A DNA stretch of 61,048 nucleotides from Spirochaetaceae bacterium (GCA_025356015.1 JANXYO010000047.1:1-61048); one strand, 5' to 3'. Shown: positions 17,605-26,878, counted from the stretch's first letter. Made by a program: numbers and translations. The notes: generated from the letters alone by a model not told the origin.

Positions 17605-18669
17605 CTAGAGGAAGGAGGGAAAGGGCAGGTCGGGCTCGGCCTCAAAGGCATCCTCGAAGCCGCGGGGGTGGTGGTATTCCGTCTTGGCCTGGTCTGTCGG
17701 GAAGACGTACTTGCCGCCCACCTCCCAGAGAAAGGGCCTGAAGCGGTAATCGAGCCTGTCCTTGCGCATCTGCCAGAGGGCCTTGATCTCCCGGGGATCG
17801 GCCTGGAAGTTCGTCCAGATGTCGTGATGGAAGGGAATGACCACCTTGGCCCGGAGGGCCTCGCCCATGCGGAGGATGTCGATCGAGGTCATCTTGTCGG
17901 TGATGCCTGGGGGGTTCTCGCCATAGGAGCCCAAGGCGACATCTATCACGTTGTCCTTGCCGTGCTTGACGTAGTGGTTCGAGTAGTGGGAGTCACCCGA
18001 GTGGTACAGGTTCCCTCCCGAGCTTTGGATAAGGTAGTTGACGGCCACCTCGTCCATGTCCATAACGGGCTGACCCCTCAGGGTCACGCCCTTGCCGGCC
18101 GTGATCAGGGCCGTCCTGTCGAAGGATTCCAGGGCCAGGACCTCGATGTCCTTGATCTTCACCCTGTCGCCGGGCCTGACCGTGACGCAGCGCTCTGCCG
18201 GGACTCCCCAGCCCACCCAGATGTCCACGCAGGCCTTGGGTCCGATGAAGGGGACATCGGGGGCGCAGTTCTTCATCACCGCGGCCGCCACGTTCGGGTC
18301 GATGTGGTCATTGTGGTTGTGTGTGGCGAGGACGGCGTCGATCTGCCTGATGGCGAAGGGATCGAGGGGGAAGATCGAGTTGCGGAGGTTGGGCTGCATC
18401 TTCCTGACGCCCGCCATCCTCTGCATCTGGTGCCCCGTCGCCATGAGGGGATCCTTGGCGGTCTTCTTGCCCCTTCCCACCCAGAAATCTATCGAGATAT
18501 TGACCCCGCCAGCCGACTTGAACCAAATACCGGTGCAGCCGAGCCACCACATGGCGAAGGTCCCCGGACTCACCGTCTCCCTTTCGATCTCCTCGTTGAG
18601 CCAGGTCCCCCACTCGGGGAAGGTGCTCAGTATCCAGGACTCGCGGGTGATCTCGCCTATCCTTGCCAT
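17605..18669 (-). CDS. ulaG: L-ascorbate-6-phosphate lactonase UlaG
   Basis: A 354-residue metallo-beta-lactamase-fold enzyme, exactly the length of E. coli UlaG, with near-identical segments such as [26 protein letters not shown], the metal site [25 protein letters not shown] and [14 protein letters not shown]. UlaG opens the lactone of L-ascorbate-6-phosphate to 3-keto-L-gulonate-6-phosphate in the cytoplasm. The ATG at 18669 has GAGGAGG upstream; a longer frame to 18900 crosses the promoter and is rejected. In E. coli the substrate arrives by PTS; here the neighbours are an ABC importer and a kinase. The downstream ula genes (ulaD, ulaE, ulaF) are not in the window. Confidence 0.95.
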   Translation of the reverse strand: MARIGEITRESWILSTFPEWGTWLNEEIERETVSPGTFAMWWLGCTGIWFKSAGGVNISIDFWVGRGKKTAKDPLMATGHQMQRMAGVRKMQPNLRNSIFPLDPFAIRQIDAVLATHNHNDHIDPNVAAAVMKNCAPDVPFIGPKACVDIWVGWGVPAERCVTVRPGDRVKIKDIEVLALESFDRTALITAGKGVTLRGQPVMDMDEVAVNYLIQSSGGNLYHSGDSHYSNHYVKHGKDNVIDVALGSYGENPPGITDKMTSIDILRMGEALRAKVVIPFHHDIWTNFQADPREIKALWQMRKDRLDYRFRPFLWEVGGKYVFPTDQAKTEYHHPRGFEDAFEAEPDLPFPSFL

Positions 18670-18725
18670 CCCAATCCTCCTCGCTTTCGGGCCCCTTCGG
18701 CCACTCGCCTTAAGGAACCAGAAAC

Positions 18726-18754
18726 AGCTTACACCAGAAATGATCATTTTGCAA
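18726..18754 (-). promoter_or_regulatory. ulaG promoter with internal operator-like site
   Basis: Minus strand: TTGCAA (18754-18749), 17 bp, then TAAGCT (18731-18726), about 55 nt before the ulaG ATG. The palindrome TGATCA with flanking T/A tracts fills the spacer (motif copy TCATTTTGCAA at 18744-18754 on the plus strand). A repressor bound there would block polymerase. Confidence 0.55.
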
Positions 18755-18783
18755 GGGATTCTTCTTCGATATGGACATTTTTG

Positions 18784-18817
18784 GATCATTTTGATACCAT
18801 ACAGATTCATATTGATC
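18784..18817. promoter_or_regulatory. pair of operator-like motifs between ulaG and the chemoreceptor gene
   Basis: Plus strand: GATCATTTTGATA (18784-18796) and TCATATTGATC (18807-18817), start to start 21-23 bp apart, about two helical turns. They match the sites near the importer and kinase genes and sit in the shared divergent region, so one regulator could act on both directions. Confidence 0.5.
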
Positions 18818-18844
18818 TCTTGCCATCTAGCTTTCTGGACCGCA

Positions 18845-18873
18845 TTTGCAATCCATTGCAAAGCCGTTAGAAT
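18845..18873 (+). promoter_or_regulatory. chemoreceptor gene promoter with palindrome over -35
   Basis: TTGCAA (18846-18851), 16 bp, TAGAAT (18868-18873). A perfect inverted repeat, TTTGCAA at 18845-18851 and TTGCAAA at 18856-18862 with four bases between, covers the -35 box and could be an operator distinct from the TCATWTTGATC motif. Confidence 0.5.
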
Positions 18874-18899
18874 TACGAAAACGCCTGCGGAGGTACACA

Positions 18900-20609
18900 A
18901 TGAAGATCGGAATCAAGCTCCTCATGGGTTTTGGCCTCGTGATCGCCCTGCTTTTGGCCATCGTCGCAATCAACACCGCCGCCGGGGCGAAGCTTAAGTT
19001 CCTTCAGGACGAGGGGGCGCGACGCTCTGCCGACTCGGTCCAAGCCGAATTGGCCGCCGGCGCGCCGACGAGGATCTACAAGCTCATCGCCGATGCCGAG
19101 ATCAACCGCGACCTCGCCGCCACCCAGAAGGCCTGGGACGAGGCCAAGACCCGCGAGATGAGCCTCATCGCGGAGGTCCGCGACCACATGGACACCGATG
19201 CCGAGAAGTCCTGGGCCAGCGAGGCCGCTGCCGGACTCTCAAAGATAGCCGATGCCTTCGAAAAGCGAATGCTTCCCCTCCTCGCCACGAGCAAGGGCGT
19301 GACTCCCGAGGTCGCAGCCCTCGACGCCGAATTCGACAAGATGAACGACGCCTATGAGCTCCCCCTGCAGAAGATCGCCGTCTCGCTCAGGAAGGAGATG
19401 AGCGAGGGCGACGCCACCTATGACAGCATCTACCGGTCGAGCAGCCTTCAGACCCTCATCGCCTCGGCCCTGGCCCTCCTGGCTGCCATCGCCTCGACCG
19501 TCCTCATGGTGAGGAGCATAAGCACGCCTCTTCGCAGGGCGACCGCCCTCGCTGGAAAGCTCGCGGAGGGCGACCTCCGCGAGGAGGTCGAGGCCAAGTA
19601 CCTCGCTCGAAGGGACGAGGTGGGCGATCTCGCCCGCTCCCTACAGGGCATGATGACGAGGCTAAGGGAGATCGTCGCCTCGGTCACAGGATCGGCGGGC
19701 CACGTCCGCTCCGGCAGCGAGGAGATCTCCTCGACGGCCCAAGAGCTGTCGCAGGGCGCCACCGAGCAGGCAGCGGCCGCAGAGGAGGTCAGCTCCTCGG
19801 TCGAGGAGATGGGCTCCACCATCAGGCAGAACGCCGACAACGCGGCCTCGGCCGAGGGCATATCCCGCAAGAGCGCGGGGGATGCCTCGGCGGGAGCTGA
19901 GTCGGTGGTGAAGACCGTCTCGGCGATGAAGGACATCGCGGGAAGGATCGGCATCATCGAGGAGATAGCGCGGCAGACCAACCTCCTTGCGCTCAACGCG
20001 GCGATCGAGGCCGCGCGGGCAGGAGAGGCAGGCAAGGGCTTCGCCGTGGTCGCCAGCGAGGTCCGGAAGCTCGCCGAGCGCTCGCAGGCGGCCTCCCGCG
20101 AGATCTCCGAGCTCTCCGGCACCAGCCTCTCGGTGGCCGACAAGGCGGTGAGGCTCATCGGCGAGGTCGTGCCAGACATCCAGAGGACGGCCGAGGTGGT
20201 TCAGGAGATCAACTCCGCCTCGCGCGAGCAGAGCACGGGGGTGGAGCAGATCGGCAAGGCCGTGGTCCAGCTTGACACTGTGATCCAGCAGAACGCCTCG
20301 GCCTCCGAGGAGCTCGCCTCGATGGCCGAGGAGCTTAGCAGCCAGGCTGACCAGCTCGCAGAGACCCTCACCTTCTTCAAGCTGCCCGAGGCTGGAGAGG
20401 CCGCTACCGCGCGCCTGGAAGCGCCGGCGCGGGTGGAGGCGCCGGTCCGGCGGGTAGCGCCCAAGCCGCCGCGCCAAGCGACGGAGCGACAGCTGCCGGA
20501 GGCCCGCGCCGCGGCGATAGCCCTGCCCAGGCCCGAACCGAAGAGCCCCGCGCCCCCGGCCAAGAGGCCGGCCCGGCACGATGACGACTCGGGCTTCGAG
20601 GAGTTCTAG
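18900..20609 (+). CDS. methyl-accepting chemotaxis protein
   Basis: A 569-residue receptor: TM1 (about 7-27), periplasmic four-helix-type sensor (30-190), TM2 (about 193-213), HAMP ([19 protein letters not shown]), and a signalling domain with the conserved hairpin tip [20 protein letters not shown]. The last 60 residues are a Pro/Ala-rich flexible linker ending GFEEF, which fits the x-[FHWY]-x-x-[FHWY] tether that recruits CheR/CheB in receptors such as Tar. GGAGG precedes the ATG at 18900. It diverges from ulaG and converges on the repressor gene with overlapping stop codons, so it probably senses the substrate of this locus, perhaps through the binding protein. Confidence 0.93.
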   Translation: MKIGIKLLMGFGLVIALLLAIVAINTAAGAKLKFLQDEGARRSADSVQAELAAGAPTRIYKLIADAEINRDLAATQKAWDEAKTREMSLIAEVRDHMDTDAEKSWASEAAAGLSKIADAFEKRMLPLLATSKGVTPEVAALDAEFDKMNDAYELPLQKIAVSLRKEMSEGDATYDSIYRSSSLQTLIASALALLAAIASTVLMVRSISTPLRRATALAGKLAEGDLREEVEAKYLARRDEVGDLARSLQGMMTRLREIVASVTGSAGHVRSGSEEISSTAQELSQGATEQAAAAEEVSSSVEEMGSTIRQNADNAASAEGISRKSAGDASAGAESVVKTVSAMKDIAGRIGIIEEIARQTNLLALNAAIEAARAGEAGKGFAVVASEVRKLAERSQAASREISELSGTSLSVADKAVRLIGEVVPDIQRTAEVVQEINSASREQSTGVEQIGKAVVQLDTVIQQNASASEELASMAEELSSQADQLAETLTFFKLPEAGEAATARLEAPARVEAPVRRVAPKPPRQATERQLPEARAAAIALPRPEPKSPAPPAKRPARHDDDSGFEEF

Positions 20610-21430
20610 GCATCCTCCTCGCCGACGACATGGACCTTGACCCCCGCCTCGCCAAGCTCGTCGAGGAAGGCGGGGGGGCTCTGCCAGTCGGTGATGACGA
20701 GGTTTATCCTCGACAGGGGACAGGTGAGGAAGCTCGACACCGTGTTCATCTTCGTGTGGTCGGCGACCACGATGATGTCGGCGCTGGAGTTGTCGATCAT
20801 CGCCCCGTTGACAGTGGTCTCCTGGTAGATGGCCGAGGTGAAGCCCTGCTTCACGCTGATGCCATTCATGCCCAGGATGGTGAGGCTCGAGAAGATGCCC
20901 CGGATCCCCGTGATGGTGAGCTCGCCGATGAGGGACCTGGACTGGCTGCGCAGCTCCCCGCCCAGGAGCATGAGCTCCACCTCGCTGTCGAGGTCGATGG
21001 TCAGGGCGGCCGCGTTGTTGGTCACGACCTTGACCTTCTTCCCCTTGAGGTGGCGCAGGACCTCGAGGGTCGTCGAGCCGGCGTTGAGGAAGAGGGTGTC
21101 GTGCTCCTTCACCAGGGAGGCCGCGTACTTCCCGATGAGGCGCTTCTCACGCTTCGAGAGGCTGTCCTTCTCCTCGAAGACCTCCTCGAGCCGTGGATGG
21201 GAGCTGATCACCGCCCCTCCCCTCGTGCGCTCGAGGAGCTTGTCGGCGTCCAGGGCATCGAGGTCACGGCGGATGGTGATCTTCGAGACGCCGAACTCAA
21301 GCGCCAGCTCCTCGGCCGAGACGGCGTTCTTGCGGTAGAGCAGCTGGAGGATCTTCTTGTGCCGGTAGTTTGTGACGGCCGGCGGGCTCTGCGGGTCGCT
21401 CATGTTCATCTCCCTGTTTTCGCTCATCAT
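20606..21430 (-). CDS. DeoR-family transcriptional repressor of the sugar-acid locus
   Basis: About 274 residues. The N-terminal DeoR helix-turn-helix is complete: [20 protein letters not shown] then [15 protein letters not shown] and the wing [11 protein letters not shown]. The C-terminal DeoR sugar-phosphate sensor has [22 protein letters not shown] and DHTKMNT. UlaR, the E. coli ascorbate repressor, belongs to this family and responds to ascorbate-6-phosphate. Start uncertain: ATG at 21430 overlaps the kinase stop (ATGA coupling), but ATG at 21406 follows AGGGAG. Best candidate to bind the repeated TCATWTTGATC-like sites. Confidence 0.92.
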   Translation of the reverse strand: MMSENREMNMSDPQSPPAVTNYRHKKILQLLYRKNAVSAEELALEFGVSKITIRRDLDALDADKLLERTRGGAVISSHPRLEEVFEEKDSLSKREKRLIGKYAASLVKEHDTLFLNAGSTTLEVLRHLKGKKVKVVTNNAAALTIDLDSEVELMLLGGELRSQSRSLIGELTITGIRGIFSSLTILGMNGISVKQGFTSAIYQETTVNGAMIDNSSADIIVVADHTKMNTVSSFLTCPLSRINLVITDWQSPPAFLDELGEAGVKVHVVGEEDA

Positions 21431-22932
21431 GGGAAAAGCCCCCTGAAGGCCGGATTCGCGAGGGCCGCGTAGAGCCCTCCTGCCTGCTGGCGCCGCTTGC
21501 CGTAGAAGTCCCCCATCGCGGCATCGGGCTCGAAGCGCTCAGGGTCCGCCCCGGCCGTCGCGCGGGCGAAGGCCTCCCTGTGGCCCGCTGCCAGGCCGGT
21601 GGCCACAGCCCCCGCGATCCAGGCGCCGAGCGAGGTCGCCTCGCCCATGGGGTAGCGCACAACGGGACGGCCGAAGACGTCGGCCTGGATCTGGTTGAAG
21701 AGCCCTGAGCCGGTCAGGCCCCCAGAGACGCTGACCGAGCCTACCCTGCCGCAGACCTCCTCGACCAGAGCGAGGCTCTCGGAGAGTTCGATGGCTATGC
21801 CCTCAAGGATGGCCCGCGCAAGGTCGCCGCGCTTCGTGCTCAAGGAGAGGTTGTAAAAGAGGCCCCGGGCGGCGCTGTCCCAGTGGGGGCTGCCCGCGCC
21901 CTTGAAATGGGGAAGCATGACCAGGCCCCCCGCCCCGGGCCCCGAGGCCTCAGCCTCGGCGTTCATGGCGGCGAAGGCATCGGCTCCCTCCCCCCCAGCC
22001 CAGAGGTTTTCCCTGAGCCAGCGGTAGATGCTTCCCGAGCTCAGGACGGCGGCCTCGAGGATGAAGGCCCCGGGGACCGCAGACACGTTGCAGGAGAGCC
22101 TCATCTCGCTATCTATCCAGGGCTGGCCTGAGTGGCCGATGAGGTAGGAGCCGGTGCCGGTGTTGGTGACTGCCCTCTCGGCGCTGAAGAGCCCCAGGCC
22201 GAGGGCGGCGCACTGCTGGTCACCCCCGGCGCTTATGACGGGCGTCCCCGCGGTGAGGCCCGTCGCCTCGGCCGTGGCCTTTCCCAGCCCCCCGACGACA
22301 GAACCCGGGGGAATGAGCTCGCAGAGCATGTCCTCCTCGACCTCGAAGAGGGAGAGGAGCTCGGGGCTCCAGCCAAGGCTTTTGAGGTCGAAGAGGTTGG
22401 TCCGGCTGCCAAAGCTGTGGTCGGTGACATAGCGGCCGGTGAGCATGTGGACGACGAAGTCCTGGATGCCGATCAGGCGGCGGGTCCTCGCGAAAAGCTC
22501 AGCCTCGTTGCGTCGCAGCCAGAGCATCTTTATGGCCGAGAAGACGGGGGAGATGCGCAGACCCGTCCTCTCGAAGACGAGGCGCTCGTTTCCGGCCATC
22601 GAGGCGGCGAGCTCCGAGCTGCGCTGGTCCTGCCACATGATCGCCGGCCTCAGGGCCCTGCCCTCGGCGTCGACAGGGATGAGAGAGGAGCGCTGGGCGG
22701 TCAGGGAGATGCCCGAGACGATGATGCCCCGGGCCGAGGCGCACTCGGCGGCGCTTTTGAGGACGGCTGGCAGGAGCCGGAGCCAGGCCTCGGTGTCCTG
22801 CTCGACCCGGCCGTCGGGGTAGTAGCTGGGCATGTTCGTGCGCTGGTCGGCGGGCCAGGCCCTGCCCTCGGCATCGAATACGATCGAACGAAGGCTTGTC
22901 GTGCCAATATCGATGGTGATGATCCCGCTCAT
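21427..22932 (-). CDS. FGGY-family carbohydrate kinase
   Basis: A 501-residue kinase of normal family length. GIITIDIGTTSLRSIVFD is the phosphate-1 motif, TGTGSYLIG the phosphate-2 motif, SAGGDQQCAALG holds the catalytic Asp region, and SVSGGLTGSGLFNQIQADVF is FGGY signature 2. It phosphorylates a sugar, polyol or sugar acid with ATP; it resembles YgcE/xylulokinase-type members but the substrate cannot be assigned. The ATG at 22932 leads straight into conserved sequence; an upstream TTG at 22953 is the alternative. With an ABC importer delivering unphosphorylated substrate, it could supply the phosphate that UlaG needs. Confidence 0.92.
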   Translation of the reverse strand: MSGIITIDIGTTSLRSIVFDAEGRAWPADQRTNMPSYYPDGRVEQDTEAWLRLLPAVLKSAAECASARGIIVSGISLTAQRSSLIPVDAEGRALRPAIMWQDQRSSELAASMAGNERLVFERTGLRISPVFSAIKMLWLRRNEAELFARTRRLIGIQDFVVHMLTGRYVTDHSFGSRTNLFDLKSLGWSPELLSLFEVEEDMLCELIPPGSVVGGLGKATAEATGLTAGTPVISAGGDQQCAALGLGLFSAERAVTNTGTGSYLIGHSGQPWIDSEMRLSCNVSAVPGAFILEAAVLSSGSIYRWLRENLWAGGEGADAFAAMNAEAEASGPGAGGLVMLPHFKGAGSPHWDSAARGLFYNLSLSTKRGDLARAILEGIAIELSESLALVEEVCGRVGSVSVSGGLTGSGLFNQIQADVFGRPVVRYPMGEATSLGAWIAGAVATGLAAGHREAFARATAGADPERFEPDAAMGDFYGKRRQQAGGLYAALANPAFRGLFP

Positions 22933-22973
22933 GTGCCTACCGCCATAGAACAAATTGATTCTTCCATTCTATA

Positions 22974-23002
22974 TTGACAGATCAAAATGATCAATCAAGA
23001 AT
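22974..23002 (+). promoter_or_regulatory. promoter of the propeller-like gene with operator in the spacer
   Basis: TTGACA (22974-22979), 17 bp, AAGAAT (22997-23002). The palindrome GATCAAAATGATC (22980-22992) occupies the spacer, and the reverse strand reads TCATTTTGATC, the locus motif. As the kinase gene starts at 22932 in the other direction, a bound repressor would control both sides. Confidence 0.6.
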
Positions 23003-23022
23003 ATCAATGGCAAGGGGGCCGC

Positions 23023-24063
23023 ATGAACATAGAGAAGAAGCACCTGACCGATCTAAGCCGCTGCTATGCTACGGCGAGCATCGAGATCGAGGGCGAGACC
23101 ACGGTGCTCCTGGCGAGCGAAGGCGAGGGAGCCTGCTATGCCTTCAGCGGTCCCGACTACTCCCGGCAGAGGACTGTATGGGACGGCCCCGGCGGTACGA
23201 TGTCCATCGTTCCCATACCGGGAAGGACGGGGGAATTCCTGGCCGTGCAGAAGTTCTTCAAGCTTTTCCAGTGGGACGAGGCTATCGTCGTCTGGGTGAA
23301 ACCCCAGGCGGGAGGGGGTTTCGCCTCAAGACAGATACTCCATCTGCCCTACATCCACCGCTTCGACCTGTTCAAGGTCGGGGAAAGGATCCATTTCCTG
23401 GGATGCACCCTCGCCGAGAGCAAAGACAGCCGCGAGGACTGGTCGAGGCCTGGCAAGGTCTATGTCGGGGAGCTTGGCGCGGACTGGGACAGGCCCCTCG
23501 AGCTCGAGGTCCTGCGCGAGGGCCTCTACCGCAACCACGGCTACGCGCGCTCGGTCTGGAAGGGCAGCGAGGCTGGCCTCGTCACCAGCGACGAGGGCGC
23601 CTTCGCCATCCTTCCTCCTGCCTCCGAAGGCGCCATCTGGAGCATCGAGCGCTTCATGGACTGGCCGATCAGCGACATCGCCGCCTGCGACATCGACGGC
23701 GACGGGGAGCTCGAGTACGCAACTATCGAACCCTGGCACGGCGAGCATTTCCGCGTGTACAAGAAGCTGGACGCGGCATTCAGACAGGTCTGGGAGCACC
23801 CCGAGCTCTCAGAGTTCTATCATGTCGTGGTCGGCACGAGGATAGGGGGAAGGCCGGCCTTCATTGGCGGCTGCAGACGCGGCAGCCAGGAGCTCTTCTG
23901 TCTCCGCGCGTCCTCGCCTTCCCCCCTTCAGCTCGAGGCCGTGACGATCGACAAGGGCGTGGGACCGAGCAATGTCGCGGTCGTGCATGAAGGGGAGAGG
24001 GATGTCATCGTCTCGGCGAACCGCGAGAAGGGCGAGGCCGCCTTGTACTTCGTGACCGGCTAG
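23023..24063 (+). CDS. predicted propeller-like protein of the sugar-acid locus, function unknown
   Basis: A 346-residue protein with no signal peptide or TM helix. Regular blade-like segments (MSIVPIPGRTGEFLAVQKFF, IHFLGCTLAE, AAFRQVWEH) and CDIDGDGELEYATIEPW, an FG-GAP/VCBS-type calcium-loop motif, suggest a six- or seven-bladed beta-propeller. I know no named family. The ATG at 23023 has AAGGGGG upstream; earlier in-frame codons lie in the promoter. Divergence from the kinase and the shared operator imply a role in the same pathway, perhaps as a lactonase, isomerase or sensor. That is inference only. Confidence 0.75.
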   Translation: MNIEKKHLTDLSRCYATASIEIEGETTVLLASEGEGACYAFSGPDYSRQRTVWDGPGGTMSIVPIPGRTGEFLAVQKFFKLFQWDEAIVVWVKPQAGGGFASRQILHLPYIHRFDLFKVGERIHFLGCTLAESKDSREDWSRPGKVYVGELGADWDRPLELEVLREGLYRNHGYARSVWKGSEAGLVTSDEGAFAILPPASEGAIWSIERFMDWPISDIAACDIDGDGELEYATIEPWHGEHFRVYKKLDAAFRQVWEHPELSEFYHVVVGTRIGGRPAFIGGCRRGSQELFCLRASSPSPLQLEAVTIDKGVGPSNVAVVHEGERDVIVSANREKGEAALYFVTG

Positions 24064-24080
24064 GGGCCGAGGCGCGCAGC

Positions 24081-24644
24081 TCAGCCATGCCGTGCCGGGC
24101 GCGACTCCCTGCGCAGCTCCTCGATCTCCCTTCCCAGCTGGTCGAGACGCTGGAGTATCTCGGCATGGCGCGAGAGCTCGGGCCTGGGAGCCTTCTGGAC
24201 GAAGAAGAGCTGGCCGTCGGGGTCGAGCTCGGCCCTCTCCACATTGGCGAGGGAGGCAATGCCCTGCTTGTGGGCGGCGATCTCGAGCTCAGCCACCGTG
24301 ATCAGCTCCTTGTCGAGCCTGGCCTGATTGAGCCTGCCGTTGAGGATCAGGACATCGGGCCTTCCCTCGAAGGCGGCCTCGAGCCTTGGGTGGCGGAAGA
24401 AGAACCTGACCACCAGGAAGTTGGCGACAAGCAGGGTCAGGGCCCCCACGATCCCGCCCAGCACCGAGTTGTCGTTGCCGATGATGGCGTTCTGGACGGT
24501 GTTGGAGAGCAGGAGGAGGACGACGAAGTCGGAGCTGTTGACCTGGGCCATCTCACGTTTGCCAGCGATCCTGAGGGCCAGGACCAGGAAGAGGTACACG
24601 ATGAGGGGCCTGAGGATCTTCTCGAGGATGGAGATGGCCGGCAC
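24081..24644 (-). CDS. DUF421 (YetF-like) membrane protein
   Basis: A 187-residue protein with two or three N-terminal TM helices (about 10-30, 40-55, 60-80) and the DUF421 core: LRIAGKREMAQVNSSDFVVL, NTVQNAIIGND and the soluble domain start PDVLILNGRLNQARL. The C-terminal 35 residues are charged and helical. The start is GTG at 24644, the first in-frame start after a stop; no strong Shine-Dalgarno sequence is seen. The family is conserved in spore-formers and others, with unclear function. It follows the DoxX gene by 41 bp, probably in one transcript. Confidence 0.88.
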   Translation of the reverse strand: MPAISILEKILRPLIVYLFLVLALRIAGKREMAQVNSSDFVVLLLLSNTVQNAIIGNDNSVLGGIVGALTLLVANFLVVRFFFRHPRLEAAFEGRPDVLILNGRLNQARLDKELITVAELEIAAHKQGIASLANVERAELDPDGQLFFVQKAPRPELSRHAEILQRLDQLGREIEELRRESRPARHG

Positions 24645-24685
24645 CGCGATGCCCGTCCAATCTATGGAGAGCAGGGCCTGGAGTC

Positions 24686-25105
24686 TCAGGGGGATTTCCT
24701 GCGGAGGGCGCCCAGGGCAAAGCGGCCCGGACCGAGCAGGAACGCGCCGAGGGCGGAGAGCAGGAAGAAGAAGTCCTGCTCCATCGCCCAGCCCCCCGTC
24801 CTGTCCATCGCGAACAGTGCGGGCAGCCTGACAAGCAGTATGGCCACTGCGATGTCGAAGGCCACGACAAGGGCCGAGATCCTGGTCCAGAGGCCCAGGA
24901 TCACGAGGACGGGGGCAAGGACCTCGCCGACGAAGACCCCATAGGCGGCGAAGGCGGGGAGATGGGCAGCCACGAGGGCATCCCTGATCCAGCCTATCCC
25001 GTACACCAGCTTTGACACTCCGTGGAAGAGCAGGAGACCGCCCAGCATCAGCCTAAGGAGGAGCCTGCCCGCATCCTCCATGACCTTCTTTCCAGCCTCA
25101 GCCAT
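24686..25105 (-). CDS. DoxX-family membrane protein
   Basis: A 139-residue protein with four TM helices. LLLRLMLGGLLLFHGVSKL is the DoxX family opening, and GEVLAPVLVILGLWTRISAL the third-helix signature. DoxX members form small membrane oxidoreductase-like complexes or are involved in thiosulfate and redox stress; no partner is obvious here. The ATG at 25105 has GAGGAG upstream; the longer frame to 25150 is not needed. It is transcribed away from the histidine kinase gene. Confidence 0.88.
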   Translation of the reverse strand: MAEAGKKVMEDAGRLLLRLMLGGLLLFHGVSKLVYGIGWIRDALVAAHLPAFAAYGVFVGEVLAPVLVILGLWTRISALVVAFDIAVAILLVRLPALFAMDRTGGWAMEQDFFFLLSALGAFLLGPGRFALGALRRKSP

Positions 25106-25160
25106 GCTCTGGCTCCTCGGGGACGGAAGCCTTGGGATGATTCCGCGCACCCTGCCAAAG

Positions 25161-25190
25161 AATCTATTCGCGCTTGCTTCGCGAAGTCAA
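25161..25190 (-). promoter_or_regulatory. promoter of doxX-DUF421 with inverted repeat in spacer
   Basis: Minus strand: TTGACT (25190-25185), 18 bp, TAGATT (25166-25161). TTCGCG (25167-25172) and CGCGAA (25180-25185) form a 6-bp inverted repeat inside the spacer, a possible operator. Confidence 0.5.
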
Positions 25191-25295
25191 GCTAGGGGAG
25201 GGAACCGGGCCGATGGCGTGCAGCCGCAGGCCAGGGGTCAGCCTCAAGTCCAGATGGAACTTGACCCGGGCTTGGGCCCGGCGTACGCTTGGCCG

Positions 25296-26870
25296 ATGCT
25301 TGCGCCGATCGATGCCAAATCCTTTCCCGAGAGCCTGGATCGGCTCCACGACAGGAATATCAGGAAATTCGCCTTTGTGTGCGCCGCCGGGGGAATCCTC
25401 ATGCTGGGGGCCGACTTCGCCTTTGGCCTCACGGGCAGCACGGGCATCGAGGCGGCAGTGGTCGGTCTTGTCCTGCTCTGCCTCATCGCCTCCCGAAGCG
25501 CCAGACTCGTGAGGGTCGTCGCCTTCGCCCTGCCCGCCATCATCCTCGCCGGGGCAAGCCTCGCCTTCTGCTTCGGGATTGGCATAGCCTTCTTCATGGG
25601 CGAACGTGGCGCCCTCGCCTTCACCTTCATCTCGGTCGCGGCCGCGAGTCTCGTCGTCGCTGCCGAGCTCGGCGGCCTCTACAGGACGCCATACCATTCG
25701 ACCCTCGGCACGATGGTGACCTTCGACGTGATCATCGCCATCGGCGGCTTCCTGCTCTGGACCATAACCAGGTCGCTCGAGAGCGCCTTTGTCGCGGCGA
25801 AGCGGGCCGAGACCAGCCTCAAGACGCTCAACGCCGACCTCGAGCGCAGGGTCGACGAGCGCGGCCAGAAGCTCAAGCGGGCCCAGGACGAGCTCATCCG
25901 CTCCGAGAAGATGGCCGCCCTGGGCCAGCTCATGGCGGGGATAGCCCACGAGATCAACAGCCCCCTCGGCGCCATCACGTCCTCGAGGACGACGGCCTCG
26001 CAGATCCTGCCCTCGGTCCTCGCCGAGGTCGCCCGCTTCGCCCGGGCAATCGGACCCGAGGACGAAGCCACTCTCCTGGCCTTCCTCAACTCCGTCTCCC
26101 TCGAGGCCAACCTCGCTCCTATCGTGACGACAGCCGATGAGCGGGCCTTCGCCACGGCCTCGGCGAGGCGGCTGGCCGAGTTGGGCCTCGACACCGCCCT
26201 CATCGCGGAGACCTCACAGCTCGTCTCGCGCTCGGGCCTTCCGGGCCTCATCGACTTCGCCGCTCCCTACATCCACGCCGGCCGCGCGACCGAGGCGATG
26301 CGGACCGCCGAAGGCGTCGCCTCCCTCGCCAACTGCCTGTCGACGATCCAGAAATCCATTGACCGAACCTCCAGGATCGTCGTCGCGCTAAAGACCTACG
26401 CCCAGGTCCAGGACGCCGGAGCCATCAAGGAGGAGTCACTCGCCGAAAGCCTGAACCAGGCCCTATCCTTATTCGCCGACGTGCTCAGGCACGGGGTCTG
26501 CCTGAAGAAGAGCTACGAGTATGCCGGGATGGTGAGCTGCCGCACCGGCACCCTCGGCCAGGTCTGGGTCAACCTGATCCAGAACGCGGTCCAGGCGATG
26601 GAGGGCTCTGGCGAGCTCCAGGTCGAGCTCCTGCGCGAGGGCGATGAGGCCGTCGCGCGCATAGTGGACAACGGCCCCGGCATCCCTGTGGAAATGCACG
26701 AGAAGATCTTCGAGCCCTTCTTCACCACCAAGCGACACGGGGAGGGCACAGGCCTTGGCCTGGACATATCGCGGAGGATCATCGATGCCCACGGCGGGAC
26801 GATAAGCCTTCAGAGCGTTCCCGGCCGAACCTCCTTCGAGGTGAGACTGCCCCTGGCCGGGAACTGCTAA
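25296..26870 (+). CDS. membrane sensor histidine kinase with large insert after the H-box
   Basis: About 524 residues. Five or so TM helices (residues 25-165) form the sensor, then a coiled coil ([20 protein letters not shown]). The H-box is [16 protein letters not shown]; about 115 residues of helical sequence separate it from [17 protein letters not shown], far longer than a normal HisKA hairpin. The ATPase has [14 protein letters not shown] (N), VDNGPGIP (G1), [18 protein letters not shown] (F/G2). Start uncertain: ATG at 25296 lies 7 nt after a possible TACGCT -10 box whose TTGACC -35 is at 25261, implying a leaderless message; ATG at 25254 is an alternative. The GntR-like gene follows after 8 bp. 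Confidence 0.88.
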   Translation: MLAPIDAKSFPESLDRLHDRNIRKFAFVCAAGGILMLGADFAFGLTGSTGIEAAVVGLVLLCLIASRSARLVRVVAFALPAIILAGASLAFCFGIGIAFFMGERGALAFTFISVAAASLVVAAELGGLYRTPYHSTLGTMVTFDVIIAIGGFLLWTITRSLESAFVAAKRAETSLKTLNADLERRVDERGQKLKRAQDELIRSEKMAALGQLMAGIAHEINSPLGAITSSRTTASQILPSVLAEVARFARAIGPEDEATLLAFLNSVSLEANLAPIVTTADERAFATASARRLAELGLDTALIAETSQLVSRSGLPGLIDFAAPYIHAGRATEAMRTAEGVASLANCLSTIQKSIDRTSRIVVALKTYAQVQDAGAIKEESLAESLNQALSLFADVLRHGVCLKKSYEYAGMVSCRTGTLGQVWVNLIQNAVQAMEGSGELQVELLREGDEAVARIVDNGPGIPVEMHEKIFEPFFTTKRHGEGTGLGLDISRRIIDAHGGTISLQSVPGRTSFEVRLPLAGNC

Positions 26871-26878
26871 AAGCCGCC

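Noticed and set aside
18866-18873. GTTAGAAT as a second attC core
   Set aside because: There is no partner YYYAAC box or stem within 150 bp; the sequence is explained by the -10 box of the chemoreceptor gene.
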